From positions 1 through 12,654 of the forward strand of contig CAZQHE010000123.1 of assembly GCA_964593155.1 (NCBI GenBank): a stretch of 12,654 nt of DNA. The letters run 5' to 3'. Shown piece after piece: positions 6,902-12,654 of the stretch. The position numbers and the translations under genes are program-made. This stretch comes from JAJRXK01 sp964593155 (GTDB lineage Bacteria; Krumholzibacteriota; Krumholzibacteriia; JAJRXK01). Position 1 is the first letter of the stretch. Every line of letters begins with the position of its first letter. The notes below the pieces were generated by a model. That model did not search any database, was not told the DNA's origin, and saw nothing but the letters and a program-made list of their open reading frames with translations.

Positions 6902-7950
6902 CTTCCCATGACGTCGACGTCCTCGCCGAGGGCCGACTCGACGTAGAGCATCTGCACGAGGATCACGACCACCACGAGGAAGGGCGTCGACAGGAAGATC
7001 CCGCCGATTCCCAGCAGCGCGCCCATGACGAACTGCGTCGCCACGAGCAGCGCGGCGGGTAGACGCAGTGCACGCTGCTGGATGATGGGTGTGATCGCGT
7101 TGCCCTCGACGACCTGGATGCCGGCGTAGAGCGCGGCCACGACCAGCGCCTTGGTCGGATCGTCGGTCAGGGCGATCAGCATGGCCGGTAGAGCCGAGAG
7201 GATCGGCCCCAGATAGGGTACGAACGACAGCACCGTGGCGATCAACGCCAGGGTCAGGGCCAGGGGGACGTCCACGATCAGGAGCCCCACGTAGGTCATC
7301 ACGCCGACCACGAGCATCGAGGCCACGCGTCCCACCAACCACCACCGCAGACCGCGGCCGAGCTGGTCGAAGACCTCGTGCGCGCGAGAGCGGGTGGCCG
7401 GCGGCACCAGGCGGAGCGCCGCATTCAGGTAGGTGAAGGGCACGTAGGCGACGAACACCGCGACCACCAGGGCGATCGCGACGCTCGACCACGTGCCGAA
7501 AGCGGTGGAGAAGATCCCGGTGACCCGTCGGAACACGTCGGAGTCCCACGCGGCGAAGGATCCGTCGGCCCCGTTCAGCAGATCGCGCGACCAGGCGTGG
7601 CGGTCGACGAAATCGCGGGCCGACTGCAGCGCGGCGGGAATCTGATCCGCCAGCTCCGCCGTCTGGGCGACGATCGACGGACCCGTGACCGCGAAGAAGC
7701 CCCCGAACGCGAGCAGCATGACCACCAGCACGACGGTCAGGGCCGTTCGTCGGCCCAGCCGCAGCCAGTGCCCGATCCACCGAGCGCAGGCGTCGAGGAA
7801 CACCGCGAAGAGCAGGGCCCCGAACAGGGTGAGCAGCGCGGCCACGATCTCGCGCAGCAGCGCCCAGACGATCCCCAGCGCGAGCGCGGCGAACCACACG
7901 ATCGCGACGCGGTGCAGGAACTCGTGTCTGTTGCTCGAGCCTCCGGGCAT
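6895..7950 (-). CDS. AI-2E family (PerM/TqsA-like) transporter
   Basis: This is a 351-residue integral membrane protein. Hydrophobic segments lie at about 13-32, 36-55, 69-90, 150-172, 205-250 and 265-338, with a soluble loop at about 91-145, which is the layout of the AI-2E transporter family. Family-type motifs are FVPYLGPILSALPAML (243-258) and EGNAITPIIQQRAL (282-295). Members have been linked to autoinducer-2 export, sodium/proton antiport or unknown efflux, so the substrate cannot be assigned. The ATG at 7950 is supported by AAGGA six bases upstream. The gene follows the hydrogenase protease gene by 100 bp in the same direction, with no clear terminator or promoter between, so it may be read through from that operon. 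It overlaps the end of the mannosidase gene tail-to-tail. Confidence 0.9.
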   Translation of the reverse strand: MPGGSSNRHEFLHRVAIVWFAALALGIVWALLREIVAALLTLFGALLFAVFLDACARWIGHWLRLGRRTALTVVLVVMLLAFGGFFAVTGPSIVAQTAELADQIPAALQSARDFVDRHAWSRDLLNGADGSFAAWDSDVFRRVTGIFSTAFGTWSSVAIALVVAVFVAYVPFTYLNAALRLVPPATRSRAHEVFDQLGRGLRWWLVGRVASMLVVGVMTYVGLLIVDVPLALTLALIATVLSFVPYLGPILSALPAMLIALTDDPTKALVVAALYAGIQVVEGNAITPIIQQRALRLPAALLVATQFVMGALLGIGGIFLSTPFLVVVVILVQMLYVESALGEDVDVMGSH

Positions 7951-8050
7951 CCCGCTTCCTTCGACGTGGAGGGCGGGATCGAAGCTGCGCGCGAAGGGTC
8001 CGGGTGGCCATCGGGATCCGCCCGGAGCGTCGTTCGGGGAGGTCCGGGGC

Positions 8051-8509
8051 TCAGGTGGGCGCGCTGGTGTCCACCGTTCGTGTCCAGGTCAGGATCGCCT
8101 CGACGGCTGCCGGCACCGCTGCGCGCACCGGCTCGCCGAGCTCCTCGCCGTAGTCGAAGTCCGCGGCGCCGATGCCGACCACGAGGGCGGCCGGACGAGA
8201 TGCGTCGTCCAGGAGTCCCAGCACGGTCTCCGGGCGCAACTGGTGCCCCCAGCGCCACGGTTCGGGATCGGCCTCGACCGCGCGCGTTCCGATCTCCCCG
8301 GCCGGTCGCTCGACCGTCGCGTCGACGAACACCACCCCGCGCCGCCCCTCGAGCGACACCACGCACTCGGGCAGCAACTGGTGGCAGGTGGAGAGTTCGA
8401 TCCCGGCCGGGTCGGCGTGTTCACGTAGCGCCTCGACCACTGCGTGGCCGACCCCATCGTCACGCCGCAGCGTGTTGCCGATGCCGATCACCACGAAGCG
8501 AGCGGTCAC
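8051..8509 (-). CDS. hoxW: [NiFe] hydrogenase maturation protease (HoxW/HybD type, peptidase M52)
   Basis: The product is 152 residues and starts with GTG at 8509. The N-terminal GIGNTLRRDDGVG is the hallmark of the M52 maturation endopeptidases. Asp18, Asp63 (in VVFVDAT) and His89 occupy the places of the nickel-sensing Glu16, Asp62 and His93 of E. coli HybD, with Asp replacing Glu at the first site. The enzyme removes the C-terminal peptide of the large subunit after nickel insertion, and its substrate is presumably the HoxH encoded directly upstream. The GTG start overlaps the HoxH stop as GTGA. A GGAAGG sequence lies 7 bases before it, inside the end of the HoxH gene, so translation is probably coupled. 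Longer in-frame starts to the right would lie deep in HoxH and are rejected. Confidence 0.9.
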   Translation of the reverse strand: MTARFVVIGIGNTLRRDDGVGHAVVEALREHADPAGIELSTCHQLLPECVVSLEGRRGVVFVDATVERPAGEIGTRAVEADPEPWRWGHQLRPETVLGLLDDASRPAALVVGIGAADFDYGEELGEPVRAAVPAAVEAILTWTRTVDTSAPT

Positions 8510-9930
8510 GAGCGGACCTTCCGGTCGACGACGTTGCCCTGCGCGTCCCGCACGACCACGTCCATGGGCATTTCGCCGAGCGCGTGGGTGGAGCAGCTGA
8601 GGCAGGGATCGAAGGCCCGGATCACGGCTTCCACGCGATTCAGGGCGCCGTCGTCGACCTGGCCGTCGTTGATGTAGTGCTTGGCCACCTGCAACACGCC
8701 GCGGTTCATGGCCAGGTTGTTGTGGCCGGTGGCGATGATCAGGTTGGCCTTCTTCATCAGGCCGTTCTCGTCGATCTCGTAGTGGTGGAACAGGGTTCCC
8801 CGCGGCGCCTCCGAGGCGCCCACGCCCACGCGGGCGTTGGGCTCGGCGTGCGCCCGCACGTGCGGATCGAGGATTCCCGGGTCCTCGAGCAGCTCGCGGA
8901 TGCGCTCGAGGCAGTACAGGATCTCGATCAGCCGCGCGTAGTGGTAGTGGAAGGAACTCAGCACCGACCCGCGCGACAGCTGCTGGAATTCCGCCCACTC
9001 CTGATCGGCCGCCGACGTGCCCAGCGACTCGACCACGTTCATCCGGGCCAGCGGACCCACGCGATACATGCCGTCGGGGTAGCCCATCGGCCGGTAGTAG
9101 GGCGACTTCAGGTACGAGTCGGACTCGTTCCGCTCGGCGATCACGCGTGCGTAGTCGGCCGGGTCGACGTCGTCGCCGACGGCATTGCCGGCCGCGTTCA
9201 CGAAGCGCAGCTTGCCGTCGTAGAAGTCCAGGCGGCCCTTCTCGTCGACCAGGGCCATGAACAGGCTCGGGAAGTTCGCGAAGCTGCGGATCTCCTCCTG
9301 GAAGCCGTCCATGTGTCCCTTGAACCAGTCGAGATTGCGCTCGACGATCACCATCATCTCGGGCAGTTCGGCCAGCACCCGGTCGCGGGCCTCTTCCTCG
9401 AGCGGGTGGCTCACGCCGCCGGGCACGACCCATCCCGGGTGGACGCGCTTACCCCCGAGTGTACGGATCAGCTCCTGACCGAAGGCGCGCAGGCGGATGC
9501 CCTCCTTCGTCTGCTTGGGATGCTGGGCGAGCACGCCGAAGACGTTGCGCTTCTCGGGATCGGAGTCCATGCCCAGGAGCAGGTCGGGCGACGACAGGTG
9601 GAAGAAGTTCAGTGCGTGCGACTGGACGATCTGCGCCAGGTTGATCAGGCGGCGCAGGCGTGCGCCGTTGGGCGGAATGCTCACGGCCATGAGCGCGTCG
9701 CAGGCCTTGCTCGAGGCCACGAGGTGGCTCACCGGGCAGATCCCGCAGATCCGCGCCATGAGCGACGGCATCTCGGCGAAGGGCCGACCTTCGCAGAACA
9801 TCTCGAAGCCGCGGAGCTGGGTCACGTGGAAGCGCGCGTCGCCCACGAAACCTTCGTCGTCGAGGTCGATCGTGATGTGTGCGTGACCCTCGATGCGGGT
9901 GACGGGGTCGATGGTGACGGTACGGGCCAT
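8506..9930 (-). CDS. hoxH: NAD-coupled [NiFe] hydrogenase large subunit HoxH
   Basis: This 474-residue protein is the catalytic subunit that splits or forms H2 at a Ni-Fe site. The N-terminus has TIDPVTRIEGHAH. The L1 motif RICGICPVSH (60-69) and the L2 motif DPCLSCSTH (441-449) supply the four cysteines Cys62, Cys65, Cys443 and Cys446 that bind Ni and Fe. After His449 comes a 25-residue tail beginning ALGEMPM, the peptide expected to be removed by the maturation protease encoded next. The motif forms and the HoxF/HoxU/HoxY neighbours point to a group 3d, NAD(P)-linked bidirectional enzyme. The ATG at 9930 was chosen because GAGG lies 6 bases upstream and the family homology begins there; an in-frame extension to 10047 would overlap the small-subunit gene and looks unlike the family. 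The gap to hoxY is 20 bases. Confidence 0.96.
   Translation of the reverse strand: MARTVTIDPVTRIEGHAHITIDLDDEGFVGDARFHVTQLRGFEMFCEGRPFAEMPSLMARICGICPVSHLVASSKACDALMAVSIPPNGARLRRLINLAQIVQSHALNFFHLSSPDLLLGMDSDPEKRNVFGVLAQHPKQTKEGIRLRAFGQELIRTLGGKRVHPGWVVPGGVSHPLEEEARDRVLAELPEMMVIVERNLDWFKGHMDGFQEEIRSFANFPSLFMALVDEKGRLDFYDGKLRFVNAAGNAVGDDVDPADYARVIAERNESDSYLKSPYYRPMGYPDGMYRVGPLARMNVVESLGTSAADQEWAEFQQLSRGSVLSSFHYHYARLIEILYCLERIRELLEDPGILDPHVRAHAEPNARVGVGASEAPRGTLFHHYEIDENGLMKKANLIIATGHNNLAMNRGVLQVAKHYINDGQVDDGALNRVEAVIRAFDPCLSCSTHALGEMPMDVVVRDAQGNVVDRKVRS
8517..8522 (-). promoter_or_regulatory. Ribosome binding site that fixes the GTG start of the protease
   Basis: GGAAGG on the minus strand lies 7 bases upstream of the GTG at 8509, within the last codons of HoxH. 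It selects this start, which also places the GIGN motif near the N-terminus as in the family. Confidence 0.6.
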
Positions 9931-9950
9931 GGCGATCCTCGTTCCGGGGG

Positions 9951-10493
9951 TCAGGCGCCGAAGCGCGTGTGTTCGCTGAGGTCGGGAATGCGACCCTGCA
10001 GGAGCTCGGTGACCGCGAACTGAATCGTCTGGGCCGACGGTGGGCATCCCGGGATCCAGAGGTCAACGGGCACGTAGGCGTGCAACGGCTTCGACCAGAC
10101 CTCGAGACGGGGGACGTCGGTCTGCGGGCCCTCTCCGTCGTCGGCGGTCTCGTGGTAGGCGCGCTCGATCACGCGGTCCACGGGGAACTGGTTGCGCAGA
10201 CCGCTGACGTTCGCGGTGACCGCACAGTCACCGAGTGCGGCGAGGACCTTCGTGCGGCTGCGAACCGTCTTGATCTTCTCGAGGTCCTCCTCGCTGCTCA
10301 CCCCGCCCTCGACCAGCGTGACGTCGACGTCGGTCGGGAATTCCTTGGCGTCGACCAGCGGTCCGTAGACCACGTCCGCCATCTCGGCGACGTCGACCAG
10401 GGCCTCGTCGATGTCGAGGAAGGACATGTGGCAACCCGAGCAGCCATCGAGCCAGATCGTGGCCAGGCGCTTCCGTGCGTCCTTGGTGTTCAT
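9951..10493 (-). CDS. hoxY: NAD-coupled [NiFe] hydrogenase small subunit HoxY
   Basis: The product has 180 residues, the short form of the small subunit that carries only the cluster next to the active site. Four cysteines, Cys18 and Cys21 (WLDGCSGCHMSFLD), Cys90 (LGDCAV) and Cys150 (IPGCPPS), match the ligands of the proximal [4Fe-4S] cluster. It has no twin-arginine signal and no medial or distal cluster motifs, so the enzyme is cytoplasmic. It passes electrons between HoxH and the HoxU/HoxF diaphorase. Its ATG at 10493 overlaps the HoxU stop as ATGA, and AGGGAG lies about 6 bases upstream. Confidence 0.95.
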   Translation of the reverse strand: MNTKDARKRLATIWLDGCSGCHMSFLDIDEALVDVAEMADVVYGPLVDAKEFPTDVDVTLVEGGVSSEEDLEKIKTVRSRTKVLAALGDCAVTANVSGLRNQFPVDRVIERAYHETADDGEGPQTDVPRLEVWSKPLHAYVPVDLWIPGCPPSAQTIQFAVTELLQGRIPDLSEHTRFGA

Positions 10494-11206
10494 CGGCGCT
10501 CCCTCATGATCGTGAGGTAGGGGAGGAACTGTCGCTCCTTGTGCATCTCGGCCACCGAGTGACCCTTCTCGACCAGGGCGCCGGTGGGGCACACGTGCAC
10601 GCACTTGCCGCACGAGGTGCAGGTCTCCGATACGCCCCAGGGCGTGCCCATGTCGGTGATCACCCGTGCTTCGACACCGCGGCCCATGACGTCCCAGGTG
10701 TGCGCGCCCTCGATCTCGTCGCACACGCGCACGCAGCGGGTGCACAGCACGCAGCGGTTGTGGTCGAGGCTGAAGCGCGGATGCGAGGCGTCGACGTCGA
10801 GGTCGGGGTGCAGATAGGGGATGCTGACGTAGGTGATGCCCATGTCCTGCGCCAGGTTCTGCAGTTCGCAGTGACCGTTCGAGACGCAGACCGCGCACAC
10901 GTGGTTGCGCTCGGCGAACAGCATCTCGACGATCGAGCGCCGGTGGGCCTGCACGCGCTTCGTGTTCGTGTGGATGACCTGCCCCTCCTCGACCCTGGTC
11001 ACGCAGGCCGGGTGCAGGCGAGAATCGCCGTCGATCTCGATCATGCACAGGCGGCAGGCGCCGATGGGTCCGAGGCCGTCGAGGTGGCACAGGGTGGGGA
11101 TGTCGATCCCGTTCTCGCGGGCGACCTCGAGCACCGACTGCTCGCCGTGGGCGCCGATCGGCTGGTCGTCGATGGTCAGGGTGACGACGTTCTCGTGTTC
11201 GCTCAT
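10490..11206 (-). CDS. hoxU: Hydrogenase diaphorase Fe-S subunit HoxU (NuoG N-terminal-like)
   Basis: This 238-residue electron-relay subunit resembles the N-terminal third of complex I NuoG. Residues 1-80 form a plant-type [2Fe-2S] domain with Cys40, Cys51, Cys54 and Cys68. His102, Cys104, Cys107 and Cys113 (HVCAVCVSNGHCELQ) form the His-Cys3 [4Fe-4S] site. A C-terminal double-cluster ferredoxin domain has CVLCTRCVRVC (152-162) and CTSCGKCVHVCP (196-207). All ligands are present. It would bridge HoxF and HoxY. The ATG at 11206 overlaps the HoxF stop as ATGA and has a strong AAGGAGG just upstream. It ends well short of a full NuoG, the expected length for HoxU. Confidence 0.95.
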   Translation of the reverse strand: MSEHENVVTLTIDDQPIGAHGEQSVLEVARENGIDIPTLCHLDGLGPIGACRLCMIEIDGDSRLHPACVTRVEEGQVIHTNTKRVQAHRRSIVEMLFAERNHVCAVCVSNGHCELQNLAQDMGITYVSIPYLHPDLDVDASHPRFSLDHNRCVLCTRCVRVCDEIEGAHTWDVMGRGVEARVITDMGTPWGVSETCTSCGKCVHVCPTGALVEKGHSVAEMHKERQFLPYLTIMRERR

Positions 11207-12654
11207 CGCGCCTCCTTCGCCGCACCGAGCAGTTCGTCGTACTCGTGGCCGAAGAACTGCAACGTGCTCAACACGGGGTTCGAGGCCGATTGGCCCAGGC
11301 CGCACAGGCTGGCCTCGCGCAGCAGGTGCGCGTAGCGGTGCAGCTGCTGGCGGGCGTCGGCGGGGGCGGTGCCGTCGAGGATCTGTTGCAACAGGTCGTG
11401 CACCTGGACGGTGCCCACGCGGCAGGGAACGCACTTGCCGCACGACTCGGTCTTGCTGAACTCCATGAAGTAGCGGGCGACCTCGACCATCGACGACGAG
11501 TCGTCCATGACGATCATCCCCCCCGAGCCCATGATCGAGCCCAGGGCCTGCAGCGATTCGTAGTCGACCGGCGTGTCGAGGTGGTCGGCGGGGATGCAGC
11601 CGCCGCTCGGACCACCCGTCTGCACCGCCTTGAACTCGCGGCCGTCGGGGATGCCGCCACCGATGTCGAAGATGATTTCGCGCAGGGTGGTGCCCATGGG
11701 CACCTCGATCAGACCCGTGTTGCGCACGCGGCCGGCGAGGGCGAAGACCTTGGTCCCCTTGCTCTTGGCGGTGCCGATCTTCGAGAACCAGTCGCTGCCG
11801 CGCCGCAGGATCGCCGGGACGTTGGCGAAGCTCTCGACGTTGTTCACCAGGGTGGGCCGGCCCCAGAGCCCGGCCTGGGCCGGATAGGGCGGGCGCGGGC
11901 GCGGGTTGCCGCGGCGGCCCTCGATCGAGGCCATCAGCGCGGTCTCCTCGCCGCAGACGAAGGCGCCGGCGCCGAGGCGGATCTCGACGTGGAAGGCGAA
12001 CTCCGTTCCGCACACGCGGTGGCCCAGGAAGTTCGCGCGTCGGGCGAGCTTGATCGCCTTCTGCAGACGTTCCACGGCGAGTGGATACTCCACGCGCACG
12101 TAGATGTAGCCCTGCGATGCGCCGACCGCGTAGCCGGCCAGGGCCATGCCCTCGAGCACGCGGTGCGGGTCGCCCTCGAGTACGCTGCGGTCCATGAAGG
12201 CGCCCGGGTCGCCTTCGTCGGCGTTGCACACCACGCACTTCTCGCGGCCCTTGGCCTTGGCCACCGTGGTCCACTTCAGCCCGGTGGGGTAGCCCGCGCC
12301 GCCGCGGCCGCGCAGGCCGCTGTGGTTGATCTCGTCGAGCACCTCGGCCGGCGTGCGCTCGTGCACCGCGCTCCACAGTGCCTGGTAGCCGTCGCGCGCG
12401 AGGTAGTCCTCCAGTCGTTCCGGGTCGACCGTACCGCAGTTCTCCAGCACGATCGGCATCTGACGCGCGAAGAAGGGATCGTCGGGGTCGATCCGCAGGT
12501 CCGACACCGGGTCGGTGTCGAGGGAGTCGACGATCGGTGCGGCGTGCTCGGCCGTGACGTCGCGGTAGATCACGTCGTCGTCGACCTTCACGAGCGGGCC
12601 GCCCGCGCAAAGTCCCATGCAGCCGGCGCCCGACACGCGGCAGCGGTGCTCGCC
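11203..12654 (-). CDS. hoxF: Hydrogenase diaphorase subunit HoxF (NuoF-like, NADH/FMN binding), 5' end beyond the window
   Basis: The frame is open to the right edge and the first visible residues (GEHRCRV, then SGAGCMGLCAGGPLVKV) are the end of a thioredoxin-like [2Fe-2S] domain, so the gene starts outside. Counted from the GTG at 12636, the NuoF core has the glycine-rich site GLRGRGGAGYPTGLKW (107-122), the FMN/NADH motif CNADEGDPGAFMDR (137-150) and GAGAFVCGEETALMASIEG (222-240). The [4Fe-4S] ligands are Cys399, Cys402 and Cys405 (ESCGKCVPCR) and Cys445 (SLCGLG). This subunit exchanges hydride with NAD(P)H and starts or ends the electron path to HoxH. It stops soon after the cluster domain and lacks the extra ferredoxin tail of HydB-type FeFe-hydrogenase subunits, which supports HoxF. 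Treating the GTG at 12636 as a true start would cut the thioredoxin-like domain, so the gene is called partial. Confidence 0.93.
   Translation of the reverse strand, partial: GEHRCRVSGAGCMGLCAGGPLVKVDDDVIYRDVTAEHAAPIVDSLDTDPVSDLRIDPDDPFFARQMPIVLENCGTVDPERLEDYLARDGYQALWSAVHERTPAEVLDEINHSGLRGRGGAGYPTGLKWTTVAKAKGREKCVVCNADEGDPGAFMDRSVLEGDPHRVLEGMALAGYAVGASQGYIYVRVEYPLAVERLQKAIKLARRANFLGHRVCGTEFAFHVEIRLGAGAFVCGEETALMASIEGRRGNPRPRPPYPAQAGLWGRPTLVNNVESFANVPAILRRGSDWFSKIGTAKSKGTKVFALAGRVRNTGLIEVPMGTTLREIIFDIGGGIPDGREFKAVQTGGPSGGCIPADHLDTPVDYESLQALGSIMGSGGMIVMDDSSSMVEVARYFMEFSKTESCGKCVPCRVGTVQVHDLLQQILDGTAPADARQQLHRYAHLLREASLCGLGQSASNPVLSTLQFFGHEYDELLGAAKEAR

Noticed and set aside
4538..8011. 1157-codon open frame on the minus strand
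   Set aside because: It is antisense to GH92 and in another frame of the AI-2E-family gene. It has no recognisable domain and a composition typical of shadow frames.
7999..8026. Inverted repeat TCCGGG...CCCGGA between protease and AI-2E-family genes as a terminator
   Set aside because: The stem is only 6 bp with a 16-base loop and no T-tract on the minus strand; in 70%-type GC DNA this arises easily by chance.
7378..10023. 881-codon open frame on the plus strand
   Set aside because: It is antisense to the AI-2E-family, protease and HoxH genes, all of which have diagnostic motifs on the other strand.
8506..10047. HoxH starting 39 codons further upstream
   Set aside because: The extra N-terminus overlaps HoxY coding sequence and is unlike the family. 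The ATG at 9930 has a ribosome binding site and begins right before the conserved IDPVTRIEGH.
1..12654. tRNA, rRNA, CRISPR, insertion sequence or prophage signatures
   Set aside because: No repeat arrays, transposase-like proteins, terminal inverted repeats or structured-RNA signatures were seen; gene packing and codon pattern look uniform.

Overview
The window is a dense, GC-rich bacterial chromosome segment. It looks like a Gram-negative (diderm) organism: two proteins carry Sec-type signal peptides and one is a GH92 exo-mannosidase with carbohydrate-binding-like C-terminal modules. A kinase-TPR protein of the style found in Planctomycetes, Gemmatimonadota and Krumholzibacteriota/Eisenbacteria-like lineages is also present. 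The phylum cannot be fixed from sequence reading alone. No rRNA, tRNA, CRISPR array, insertion sequence or integrase was seen.

Left block (1-6901, mainly + strand). The first 330 bases hold no complete gene. They contain a minus-strand coding-like fragment that resembles the end of an outer-membrane beta-barrel, and a second coding-like stretch in the same frame after its stop that runs off the left edge. Three + strand genes follow: a secreted DJ-1/PfpI (Hsp31-like) protein (331-1080), a membrane-anchored serine/threonine kinase with a C-terminal TPR array (1123-3759), and a secreted GH92 alpha-mannosidase with chitobiase-C-like and discoidin-like modules (3968-6901). Sigma70-like promoters with 17-bp spacers can be proposed before the first and third genes, and a bare -10-like hexamer sits just upstream of the kinase start. 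The 208-bp gap between kinase and mannosidase holds two near-identical palindromes exactly 21 bp apart.

Right block (6895-12654, all - strand). Reading leftward from the right edge there is a bidirectional (NAD-coupled) [NiFe] hydrogenase operon: HoxF (cut by the edge), HoxU, HoxY, HoxH and a HoxW-type maturation protease. Three of the four junctions are 4-base stop/start overlaps (ATGA, ATGA, GTGA), and the HoxY-HoxH gap is 20 bases, so the set is almost certainly one transcript. HoxF would exchange electrons with NAD(H) through FMN and Fe-S clusters, HoxU would relay them, HoxY would carry the cluster next to the active site, and HoxH would hold the Ni-Fe site. HoxH still encodes the C-terminal peptide that a HoxW-type protease removes after nickel insertion. 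An AI-2E/PerM-family membrane protein follows 100 bp downstream, and its 3' end overlaps the mannosidase gene tail-to-tail by 7 bases.

I did not find a clearly new system. The parts most worth following up are the 21-bp-spaced palindromes, the recurring promoter form with a possibly leaderless kinase mRNA, the exported DJ-1 protein, and the AI-2E-family gene trailing a hydrogenase operon.
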